Shown here one piece after another: positions 34,539 through 43,883 of a stretch of 64,000 nucleotides of DNA; the stretch's first letter is position 1; each line of letters opens with the position of its first letter. Source of the stretch: Fistulifera solaris (taxonomy: Eukaryota > Bacillariophyta > Bacillariophyceae > Naviculales > Stauroneidaceae); contig AP026172.1 in assembly GCA_030295235.1 (NCBI GenBank), positions 1 through 64,000 of the forward strand, in the 5' to 3' direction. The notes under the pieces were generated by a model. The model made no database searches. It saw nothing but the letters and a program-made list of their open reading frames with translations, and was not told the DNA's origin. The position numbers were made by a program, and so were the translations under genes.

Positions 34539-35220
34539 ATGCGACCAGAGAGCTCTTACGTAGACGATTGGTGTATTTTTGAGGATGACGAGCCTAGCTG
34601 GAATGACGATTCGACGAGTTTTGGAATCGACTTTGTGGTTGCCGCCGATCCAGCTGCTAGTCCGCGTCGTCGAGTTCGTCGAGCATCTCTTGCTTCAAGC
34701 TTATCACATACACCGGATGTTTCTGATTCGGCGATAGGAGGAGGCAGAAGCGTCAAATCGGAGCAGGTGAGACCGTCAAAAACGTCTTCAAGGGCAACAC
34801 GTCGACTGTCCCTTCGTGGAAGTTCTACGCAGCCCTCTCGTCCAGCGCCTCCTCGATCACCCGTCAAGAAAAACGCACATCGCCGCAGTTCAATATCACA
34901 CACAAACGACAAACTATGCGAAAACATGGCATCATGCAGTCTCCTTGATCTCATGAAAGTCAATCACATCAGTGTCGACACGGCTTCCTCCAGTAGCGGC
35001 TCGGCCACGCCTCCTCCTCCCAAAAACCAGCAATCACAGTCCCCGACGACGAACCGTAGAAGAATACAACAGTGCTCAGAGCAGTCCCCGCCGCTCTTCC
35101 CCTCGACGCACTCGTCGGCTCGTTTCTATGCCGAAAGTGGGATCCGCCAATCCTGGATCGCAATCCAACGAGAATGCGTGTACGCGTCGCATGGCTCGTC
35201 GCATGTCCTTACAAGCATAG
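34539..35220 (+). CDS. Ser/Arg-rich protein B
   Basis: About 227 residues with no globular domain recognised. Starts MRPESSYVDDWCIFEDDEP, an acidic aromatic start, then basic with RRVRRASL, RRLSLRG and RRSSIS kinase-like sites. After a frame change (about 34990-35050) it ends with RRLVSMPKVGSANP and RRMARRMSLQA, matching the end of Ser/Arg-rich gene A on the other side of the cluster. The shared C-terminus supports both the frame join and common descent. Function not known. Confidence 0.58.
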
Positions 35221-35773
35221 AGAATGCATAAATGTAAATAATTATAATTTTTAGGAGGATAGATTAAGAGACGCTAAGAGAGACGCCATGGTGATCTCGG
35301 TCTCATCGCTTGGTTCATCGACTCCTCGTCCCATTTTTTTATTGGGGTTAATTTCGCCTGCGCGCATCAGTATTACAAAGCCAGGAAAAGATCCTGTCGC
35401 TTGTCAACTTAGTACTAAAAAAATCGAATTCGTGACTCTGAGAAAGCGACACATTCAAAGCTTCAAAGTGTACCAGGTAGCGAACCCAATAATGGCCTTC
35501 GCAATTCGCAATCACGCTCAACCGCACACACACAACACACCTCTCTCATCATTCATCATTTCCAGGTACTCCGTACCAGTATCATTCATTGTCAAAGCCA
35601 CCTTCGAGGCAAACGTCAACTACTAACACTACAAAGTATATTATTTGCTGCTGATTGCAATTGAAACTAATTCCAGTTCAAGGGTGTGAGTTGTAACAGA
35701 TCGTGTAACGAAAAATTTGAACGCCAACAATCATCGTCTTCCTCACACACAACAACATGACACATTTGGACGA
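35221..35773. other. Intergenic region
   Basis: About 550 bp with a GTACCAGGTAG (35468) and a CAGGTACTCCGTACCAG palindrome (35563-35579) that includes one TACTCCGTA motif. A 112-codon ORF (35288) has no domain and is not called. Confidence 0.5.
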
Positions 35774-36982
35774 ATGGATGTCACCAAAAAGAAGCTTTAC
35801 CTCGAAGAATCGTTTACTTCATCAACACAGGCGTCGGACGACTGGGAGGTCTTTCCATCATGGCATGAAACGATTCTCGTCTCTACAATACCAGAATCTC
35901 CAGTCAGTCGTCGTTCGTCGCTCGGATGTAATAATGTGCACAGCGTCAGTTCCTTCAGTTCGCAGCGACTTCTCTCTAAGCCTGTTGAGTCGCCTCGGAC
36001 GACACGTTCCAGTCGGCAGCCGCCTTCCTCGCGAACACCTCGACGTGTCTCGGCATCAACTAGTTCCTGTCCTCATTTGAAAGAAAAATCCCTCGATTCC
36101 ACCGCTTCCCCGATTTCTGTCGTATCGAGTCGCAACGTGTCACCCTCTCGCCGCCGACGACCTTCCGCAGTATCCACGTCCCAGATGTCGGCAGGAACGA
36201 CCGATACAATGGAAGCATCCCGTCATCTCCCCCGAAGCGAACAGCGTAGTAATGTTGACAGTGTTCGACATTCATTGCAACCCAAGCCAATATCGCAGCG
36301 ACAAGCCCAAGCGAACTCGGAATCTAGATCCAAACAAAAGAAACTCGCAACAATCGTAGTGAAGAAAAACGATTTGTCACCCACGGTAGCGGATAGAAAA
36401 GAGTCTCGCCGGTCCTCTTATGAGAGGCGTCCATCAAACAGAAAGAAAGAAAACGTCCAATCACTCAAGGATACACCACGACGGAAACCGGAAAAGCCCG
36501 AGGAGTCACCGCAAATAGCACACAAGAACGTATCGAGAGAAGCAACGAAAACAAGGCCAAATTCGAGAAGAGCTTCCATGACAGAGGGGGTCCCAAACGC
36601 TGCAGAGAAATTCGTTTCGAAACGAACAAGCGATCATCGTGGCATTAGCCGCCGTTCTGCGTCACCGCGTCGTCGACGTGAGTCGATGGCTTCCAAAGCA
36701 TCCCTGCATCGTTCTAGCAGTCGATCGAAATCACGCAGCAAGGCACGTCCTATGGATGTCTCGGGTGATTCTTCCGCGAGGAACAGCAAAAGTCCCCTGT
36801 GCACATCACGGCATCGCTTGTCGACAGGATTCGGCACTGACAATCAAGTTTGCAAACTCGTTGTGCGACAACTTCCTCATCAAGGCTCTCTTCGAAAAGG
36901 ATGCATCGAGATTTTGGAGAAGTCGGATCATTCAGTGCTTTCCCCCTCGTCCGTTTCCCAACGTCGCTATTCCGTGTTTTGA
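35774..36982 (+). CDS. Ser/Arg-rich protein C
   Basis: An unbroken ORF of about 402 codons from the first in-frame ATG (MDVTKKKLYLEESF). After an N-terminal stretch with DDWEVFPSW, it is Ser/Arg/Pro-rich throughout, with many R-R-x-S, SP and TP sites (SRRSSLG, SPSRRRRPSA, RRASMTEG, SPRRRRESMASK, SSSRSKSRSKAR). No C2, TerD, transmembrane or signal peptide was seen. The N-terminal acidic/aromatic patch resembles Ser/Arg-rich B (DDWCIFEDDE). Composition is like RS-domain proteins, but no RNA-recognition motif is present. Function not known. Confidence 0.62.
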   Translation: MDVTKKKLYLEESFTSSTQASDDWEVFPSWHETILVSTIPESPVSRRSSLGCNNVHSVSSFSSQRLLSKPVESPRTTRSSRQPPSSRTPRRVSASTSSCPHLKEKSLDSTASPISVVSSRNVSPSRRRRPSAVSTSQMSAGTTDTMEASRHLPRSEQRSNVDSVRHSLQPKPISQRQAQANSESRSKQKKLATIVVKKNDLSPTVADRKESRRSSYERRPSNRKKENVQSLKDTPRRKPEKPEESPQIAHKNVSREATKTRPNSRRASMTEGVPNAAEKFVSKRTSDHRGISRRSASPRRRRESMASKASLHRSSSRSKSRSKARPMDVSGDSSARNSKSPLCTSRHRLSTGFGTDNQVCKLVVRQLPHQGSLRKGCIEILEKSDHSVLSPSSVSQRRYSVF

Positions 36983-37387
36983 ACAAAGATAGAAGAAACG
37001 CATATATTCGTCTGAGGCGTCAGGAACAATGGAGACAATTTGAAATGAGCAAATGACGGTGAATGGATTCTAAGCTTTCGAATGCAATGAGGATGAGATC
37101 TCCGCGCCCCATGCTTAGCCAGTAGTACTGTCCAAGTGTGAATTCTGCAAATCATTCACGAGTTTATTGTTTTACTGTTTTTTTATAGTGTACCCGGTAC
37201 AGAGCCTAAAAAAGAGCCGTTTCAACTGTGATTGCTTCGATAAATGGATCGTTCCTTTTTTCCCGCTTTTTACTTGCAACAACATGCAACGCGATCGTCG
37301 CATCAATCTCTCGATTGCGAGAGCGGCGGCTCCGGCATTATCTCTCTCTCCCTTTGCGGTCTGCAATCCTTACATTTCAACTCAATC
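36983..37387. other. Intergenic region
   Basis: About 405 bp with one TACCCGGTAC palindrome (37191). Open frames on both strands have no domain. Presumably the promoter of the next gene. Confidence 0.5.
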
Positions 37388-39266
37388 ATGAAGAATACAC
37401 AACAAGACGATGTCTCCTCGTCGGCCGGATCCAGCGTCGACGAAGACGTGTTTGCGGGAAACGATTGGTCCCCAGAATCATTGCATTCTTCAACGACGAC
37501 AACGAAGCCTCAGCAGCAACAGAATCAGCGACACAGCAAACAAAATGCAAAGACGACCGACTCATCCTTGTCTTCGAAATCTCGCAAGGTTACACGAACT
37601 CATTCGCAACTTCGTAATCTGGTCGTGAAATTGCTTTCTCCCGTTTTACGTTCGTCGAACGCAACACAAAGTTATCCCGCCGGTCCCGACAGGCCTCTGA
37701 AACGCACTGTGAAGGAAACGCAACAACCTCTGGAGAAGAAAGATAAAAATCGTCGACCTTGTAGCGGAGATTCAGCACCGCGACGTTCTGCGCCTCCCCA
37801 GAGTCGTCAACTTGCGCTTGCTGAAGAAAAGAAACAGTCACGGCGCGACTTGACGGCAAAGCAGCAGCACAAATCGATTGGTCGACTTTCGATTAGCAAC
37901 ACACCTCATCCCGAAGAAAATGTAGATACGAAACGAAAATCGATAGCAAATGGGACATCGGAGGGGGAAGAATACGGGTCGTCCTCGTACGTCATTTGTG
38001 ACGCAAGCCAGTGTCAAAAGAATGGGAACGGTACCTGCATTAAAGACTGTTTCGAAAAAGGACGTACCTCGATCCGATGAGATGATGAAACAATTCAAGC
38101 AATCGCCGAAACAAACTTCGAGACGTATAGAGCAGGGACTCGCCGCAGCAACTTCTATTCGACGCAGCCCTTCACCCAACAAAAAGCAAGCTTCGGATCG
38201 TAGACTCACCTTTGCCAAGACTCCGTCTCGTCGAACGATCAAAGAAGGACAACACGAGCCAGGTCAATCACGTCGAAAATTGGTAGAAGGCAGTGCTGCT
38301 CGGAGTGAACGCAACCTTATTCGCACGATGCCTTCGGCTGCACAGATCCCAACCCCGCCAATAACCGATACAGTAGATAATCGAGCAATACGGAAAGGAT
38401 TAGACGAAAGAACGAGTATCGCGAATAAATCTCGAAAGGAACTGATTCAGATGGCATCGCAACGACGCTTTTCGTCTTCCGGTACGGAAGATGTGTCGCC
38501 TCGGGAGCCGTCTCGGAGAGCCTTGACGAAAAGCCCCATTGCAAAAGATCGTGGAGCAAGGAAAGCGGTGCCATCCGTCAGCGATAAGCAACCGGATATT
38601 GAATGGAAGCCCGAAATCGAAGAGAGTTCCGGCCAAACAGGGTCTCCCGCACGCTCGAATGAATTGAAAATTGTTCAGGGAAGCGTCGTATCGCCCGATT
38701 CTCCCCCTCGTCAGGCACAACGGGTTTCCATGAGAACGATTGGTGCATCCTCTCTTTCGTTGCGCCAGATTCCGCAGATAATAGAGGAGAGTCTCTCCAG
38801 CGCGAGCCGTAGCAAAAGCAAAAAAGATCTTTCCCGCCGTGTTTTGCTGAGCTCGACGGGAAAATCTGAAGCCAGTTTCAAGTCGCAGCGTTCGGTGACC
38901 AAGAAGGGAAAAGATAGCAACCAAGTTGCTCGTCGAGACGTCGCTCAGCCACCGCGCGGCGCTCTCAAGAGAACTGACCCAGTGAAGAAGGAATCGACAC
39001 CGAAGCTGCTTCGCACAGAAGGTACGGCTATGTCGAGATCTTCTTCGAAAAAGAACGTAACAAATCGTACTGCTCGGCGCAGGTCTATCGACCTAAAGAC
39101 TAAATCTCCTCGGCGTCGTTCTGTCTCACCAACGGAACCTACCGAAAGCTCAGACTTTGACTACAGCCAGACAAAAATATACCCCTATACCGCCTCACCT
39201 ACAAGAATGATATCTTTCGCTCCGAACGTGTCCTCGAGAAGGAATATGAACTGGATCCAATTTTGA
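37388..39266 (+). CDS. Ser/Arg-rich protein D
   Basis: About 626 residues across a frame change near 37950-38080. Starts MKNTQQDDVSSSAGSSVDED with FAGNDWSPES, then Gln/Thr/Ser-rich, then long basic Ser/Arg/Lys-rich sequence with kinase-like sites (RRSPSPNKK, RRFSSSG, RRRSIDLK, SPRRRRSV-like). A central stretch, QRVSMRTIGASSLSLRQIPQIIEES, faintly echoes the RRLSMPKVG motif of proteins A and B. No globular domain was recognised. The acidic N-terminus followed by a basic tail is shared with B and C. Confidence 0.58.
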
Positions 39267-39624
39267 ACAAGGTAAAATAGTTAGTCTGACAACTACGCTC
39301 AGTAACCTCGTAATTTTAGCTCTCAACTCATTGCATCAATAGTTTATGTATTTATCTTGTATCGTTGTTGCTGATTACAATTAAGGGTACCTGGTAGCAA
39401 TGAATTAGCGTCAATTTCCTTTCATCGTTTTGAATCTTTAGCTCGCTTTGGCTTAAAAATTTTACACTATATCCCTTCTTGTAGTTTCGTTCGTCACACC
39501 GGTCATAATGCATCTTCCGAACAAAAGTCTCGTCCATTTTCGTTCTTCACTCAACTTAACAGCAGCAGGGAGGAGGATGAAATTCTTTCTCGAGCTCCTT
39601 CTTGCCCATAATACAGTTAATAAC
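39267..39624. other. Intergenic region
   Basis: About 358 bp with GGGTACCTGGTAG at about 39386. No gene is supported. Confidence 0.45.
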
Positions 39625-42173
39625 ATGGGAGAAGTCGACATTTCCGGTAGTCCCAGTGCAAAGGCAACAGTTCGGTTAGGGACCGCCATAACGACACGAT
39701 CTTCTCCGAATGTATTGATCGACGATGCAACGCTCGACACGATATTCTGTCCAGTTGATGGTCTTTCGATTGCTTCCACTCTTGACGATGTATTCTGCTC
39801 AGCTTTAACGGATGATTCGATCGTCGATTCGCCCACGCAGCGACGGCGGAAGCAGCTTGGCGAAGTAAAAGCCCTCAGCAACGAGATCGACAATCTCTTG
39901 TTAAGAAAGACAATAATAGACTCGTTTCACCGAGAAGTGCAAGCCGGCGTTCTTCGAAAAACCTTTCAAAGCAACGCAAAACAGAGTTGAAGAGCAGCCC
40001 GCGGTATCCAAGCGCGTCGAAACAGTTAATCATCGAACAGGAGTCGTTAAAGTCGCCTCATACTCAAGATGAAATGATTAAGAGAAATTTACCTTTGAGA
40101 AGTGTTTCAAAGTCGCGAATACAGAATCTCGAAACAAATGACGAAGACCTAGGGAAAACAACGAAAAGACGAAGTTTCGTTTTACAAAGAAAAGGTGCCA
40201 GAGAGCTACAGAACGATATACTCGTCAACAACTCAGACCCAAAACGAAGTTCGTCACGAAAGTCAGCAAGTAGGAATCTTGAAATGCGGATCGAACGGTC
40301 GGTTAGTTCACATCGACGAGGGAGTTCCGAACCACGGATAAGGGATCTGAGGCAACAAAATAAAGATGACTTGGTCGAAGGTGGATGTCGGTCGTCACGA
40401 ACACGGAGTTTAGAAAGGAAGGTCGAACAGTTACGAAGCGTTCATAAGAGAGGTGATGCTGACCCTGCTGAGAAACTAAACAAGGACAAAAGTGAAGATA
40501 GGCCAATGACCCCCAAACGCTTCAAAAACATTCCCGGGCGAAGCAGCTCAGCGTCGGGGCTAGAGAGATTAACTGGGCAAACAAGAAGAGCGCTTAACAA
40601 ACGAAGTACCTCAGATTCTCGAATCTCACAGATCGATCATCACCACGAAATTTATGAAGTTAAGGAGGACGTAAAGAAGAAAGTGTCGTCTCAGACCATC
40701 CGTTCGATACGGCGGAAAGAACGCTTGCAAAGTCCGTCTGGACGCTCGCGGCAATCACTGAAGAGAAGGAATTCCAATTCACGGATTGAAATTACCGAGG
40801 ACAAACTTTTAAAGGGCATTAAAGAGTCTTCAGAGCGCGCAGCTAGATCCCCAAATCGAAATAGATTAAAAGCGAAAGTTGACAATGGAGTTACAAGATC
40901 CGAACCTACAAGAAGCTCACACAGACGAAGAACTTCAAAATCTCCTGTAAAAGATTCCTCTTTACAACCAAAGAACGACGCCAAAGAAAAATCGCAACGG
41001 ACACGCGGCTCACATTGTTCAAAAAGTTTCCATGGACATATCAAAGAATCAATAAAACAAGAAAGTGAGCGACGGAGCATTTCACAGGATAAAAGGGAAA
41101 AGTTAGAACGCCGCGGCTCAAAGTTAAGGATTGTTCATCACGACGGTACGGACAAAGGTGACAGTTCAAGGAGTTCTGACGCGCGAGACAGCTCGATGTC
41201 TACTAACCAAAATTTGAAGAGAGAAGGGCGCAAAGTGTCAACTAAAGACACAGTGGTCCGTTCCGAATCTTCGCCGCACACACCTTCATCGGACGTAAAT
41301 TATGTCAGCCCGAAGACATGGACTGTAAACAATTTCCAAACGGATAAAGTTTACCTAATACGGCCCTTTTGGCGAAAAAACAATCCAACAAAAGGGCGCA
41401 ACACCAATTTTGAGTTAGTGGCGTCACAAGCACTACAGCATCCCCCACAGACTTTTGAGGATGAACCAGAGAATCATAACCAACATCACGTTACAGAGTC
41501 TACCATGAAAAGGACGTCTTTTCCCATGCTGTACTCAAGCTTGCAACCGCTTTCCGGGGAAATTGTTGGGGACGCGAAACTCTTACAAAATGAGTTGGTT
41601 GTGACGCGAGAGTATTTCCCCACTTCCTTGGAAGCATTTGAAGCAGCAATAACGCCGAGAAAAGAGGAAAAATTGGCACTTCTACAAACTGACGAAATTG
41701 ATGAGCATCACACGCCTGCGTCTCCACGTAGGCAAATCAAGAGTTTAAGTCCGACGAGATTTTTCAAGAAGGCATCTAAACGATTGAGTAGCGCGGTGGC
41801 GCAATTATCTGGACGCGTGTTCCCAGCAGGTACAAGCGATTCGTCGAGTCGAAAAGAAACATACCAAGAGGCGTCTGTCGCTCAGAACAAGGTAGATGTA
41901 GTCCGACAGGAAGCTCCTCGTGAGTCTGCTGTCCAACCTAAAAAATCTTATGGAAATCTTGCTCAAGACATGTACGGCAATGCCAAAGAAGACAGCGCTA
42001 AGGAGGACCCGATCACGTCGAAAGAGGGTGAAGGAAGAACCAACGCAAAGCAATCAACACTTTCACGGACCAGGGCCCGCAGTAGATCGGCGGGTCGTTT
42101 GCAGCTAGAAAATGATAATGCAAGGGCTTCCATTAAACGGACGAACAACGGCAAAAGTGTGCCCCCGCATTAG
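39625..42173 (+). CDS. Ser/Arg-rich protein E
   Basis: About 850 residues, the largest of the domain-less genes. The N-terminal 120 residues (from MGEVDISGSPSAKATVRLG) include a possible short helix (LGEVKALSNEIDNLLLRK). One A missing from the AAAA run near 39980 separates it from a long ORF rich in Ser, Arg, Lys and Glu with repeated RSSSR, RRGSSEPR, RRRTSKSP sites. A less biased segment around 41290-41650 (VNYVSPKTWTVNNFQTDKVYL ... EYFPTSLEAFEAAITP) may be a small folded part. The end is again RTRARSRSAGRL. Unrecognised. Size and position suggest the N-terminal half of a C2-TerD gene that lacks the second half, but no C2/TerD sequence was seen downstream before the next gene. Confidence 0.58.
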
Positions 42174-43883
42174 CTTCAAAATCCTTCCGTGACCTCGACT
42201 TATAGTGTCGAGCTTCTTTTTAGATGACATATGGGTCTGATGCAGGATCAAACCTTACATTACTAGAAGGCGGCCACCATATTCTGGAAGTCAGCTGGTG
42301 CGCTGCTCTTTGTTTTCCTCCTTCACTGATTAAGAAGAAGAATGTAAAATGATTGATTATAAACAAAAACACGTGGAGCATGGTGTTTTGAAAATTTGTT
42401 TATGGGACTTGCCACAGAGCGATTTTGTTCTAAAGGTTACAAAAAAGGCTACCGTCGCACGGGCTTGATCTGTTTTATTTATTTTACATAAGGCTCTCAT
42501 CACGAAAACTCATTAGCTATAAACATCTCCCAACTATGATTTTAAAACAGATGTTTAGAAAAGCCAACGAAATAAACTTGTTGAATGAATCGATTGTGCC
42601 GTGGACTCTCTCGCCATGATTCTGCTCTTTCATTATCAAACCGGCTTCCTACATGAAATGTAAGCGTCTGCATCGCACAGTTTGTGAGAGCGGTCAGCAA
42701 CCTGTTCCATTGCGATTGTGTGAAACAAGCCATCACATCCGTTCCCAACTCGAAATGTTTTAGGTGCGGGTAACCTGGCATCCACTTCAGGAGAGCCGAC
42801 GTAACCGAAATCATTAATGTTTTGTTTCCTTGTAAAATCTAATACGTCTGACAATACTGCTGCTGGGTGTAAAGCAACAACGAACCCGCCACTAATTCGA
42901 AGAGAGATCACATGACAATCTGATAGCGTTTTGCATGAATCATGTACGGAACCGGTAAATTGTTTGAATGAAAAGTGCAGATTCGATCGAATGAATCAGT
43001 CGACAACAATGTGTGTTAACGAAGTAAAGAAGTCGTTTGAAGTATGTCATCGAAACTTAAAGATGTGTTCGATTCGTAGATATACCAAAAAGTGTTGTTT
43101 GTTGTGCCAAGCTGTTTAGGAAAATGCTTTCAGCCTGGCGATTGGGAAAAGCCGTACCAGTACGTCTATGGAATACAAAGACGGTCGTAGACCTGGCCCA
43201 GATTGAGAACGACTCTGTTGATTGCTTTCCCGCTGTGGACTGTCTGATAGCGAGAGAGTCTTTTCATCTACACCATCTTTTTGACCTCGTTGCTCAACGG
43301 TCGCTCCTTTCTTTGGGTTCTTTTCTTTTTTTTCTTTTGACGACTCCTCTAAAGGAGTATGTGTAATATACTCCTTTGCATATACTCCTTTGACTCCTCT
43401 GTCCTCTGTGATTGTTGTGGTTTGTGGTCGAAAATCGACTGTCGCAGCTTTAGGTCTGTTATGTCACTTATAAGATCCTTTCTAATGGCAGCTCGGGACT
43501 GGACGCAACGGCTTTTCTCTTTTTCAAACCCGTACCAGGTACTTTGTGTATAAACGAAAAAGGTCATCCGCTTCTCCGGTTCTCCACAAATTTCGGCGAA
43601 CGCGACGAGAAAACAACTTTTCTGGGACAATTCGAGAACAGAAGTTGACAGTTGACCATAAAGTCCGTGTCACGAGACAAGAGCTGGATGGCTGCTTTCG
43701 GTCTTCTGTCTTTCCGTCGTTATTATCTCACCCAATGCATACTGCAACCGGAGTGTCAGATTTTTACGTTTTCATCGGAACACACAGTAAAGTAAGTAGT
43801 TTTCGTGTCGACACAGCAATAAAAACGAAAAAAGAAGGATGTTACTAAGCTTTTAAGATGGAATGGCAATAATCACTACAGCA
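42174..43883. other. Long intergenic region
   Basis: About 1.7 kb. A repeated ACTCCTTT/ACTCCTCT cluster lies near 43345-43395 and a GTACCAGGTAC palindrome at 43532. Two overlapping minus-strand ORFs at 42542-42911 show coding-like stretches (KWMPGYPHLKHFELG) but no full domain. Presumably the distal part is the promoter of C2TerD-5. Confidence 0.5.
42542..42911 (-). pseudogene. Possible gene fragment
   Basis: Two overlapping minus-strand frames. One has LLKWMPGYPHLKHFELG followed by WNRLLTALTNCAMQTLTFH, a pattern of spaced Leu and Asn reminiscent of leucine-rich repeats. The other covers the upstream part. No start context or complete domain was seen; it may be chance or a remnant. Confidence 0.2.

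Noticed and set aside
35774-36982. Ser/Arg-rich proteins as SR splicing factors
   Set aside because: No RNA-recognition motif, and the R-R-x-S pattern differs from long RS dipeptide repeats.
34556-38924. Long minus-strand ORFs opposite the Ser/Arg-rich genes (for example 38400-38924)
   Set aside because: They are shadows of biased Ser/Arg codons on the coding strand and have no domain.
35774-42173. Ser/Arg-rich proteins as silaffin-like silica proteins
   Set aside because: No signal peptide was seen in any of them, so entry to the silica vesicle is unlikely; composition alone is not enough.
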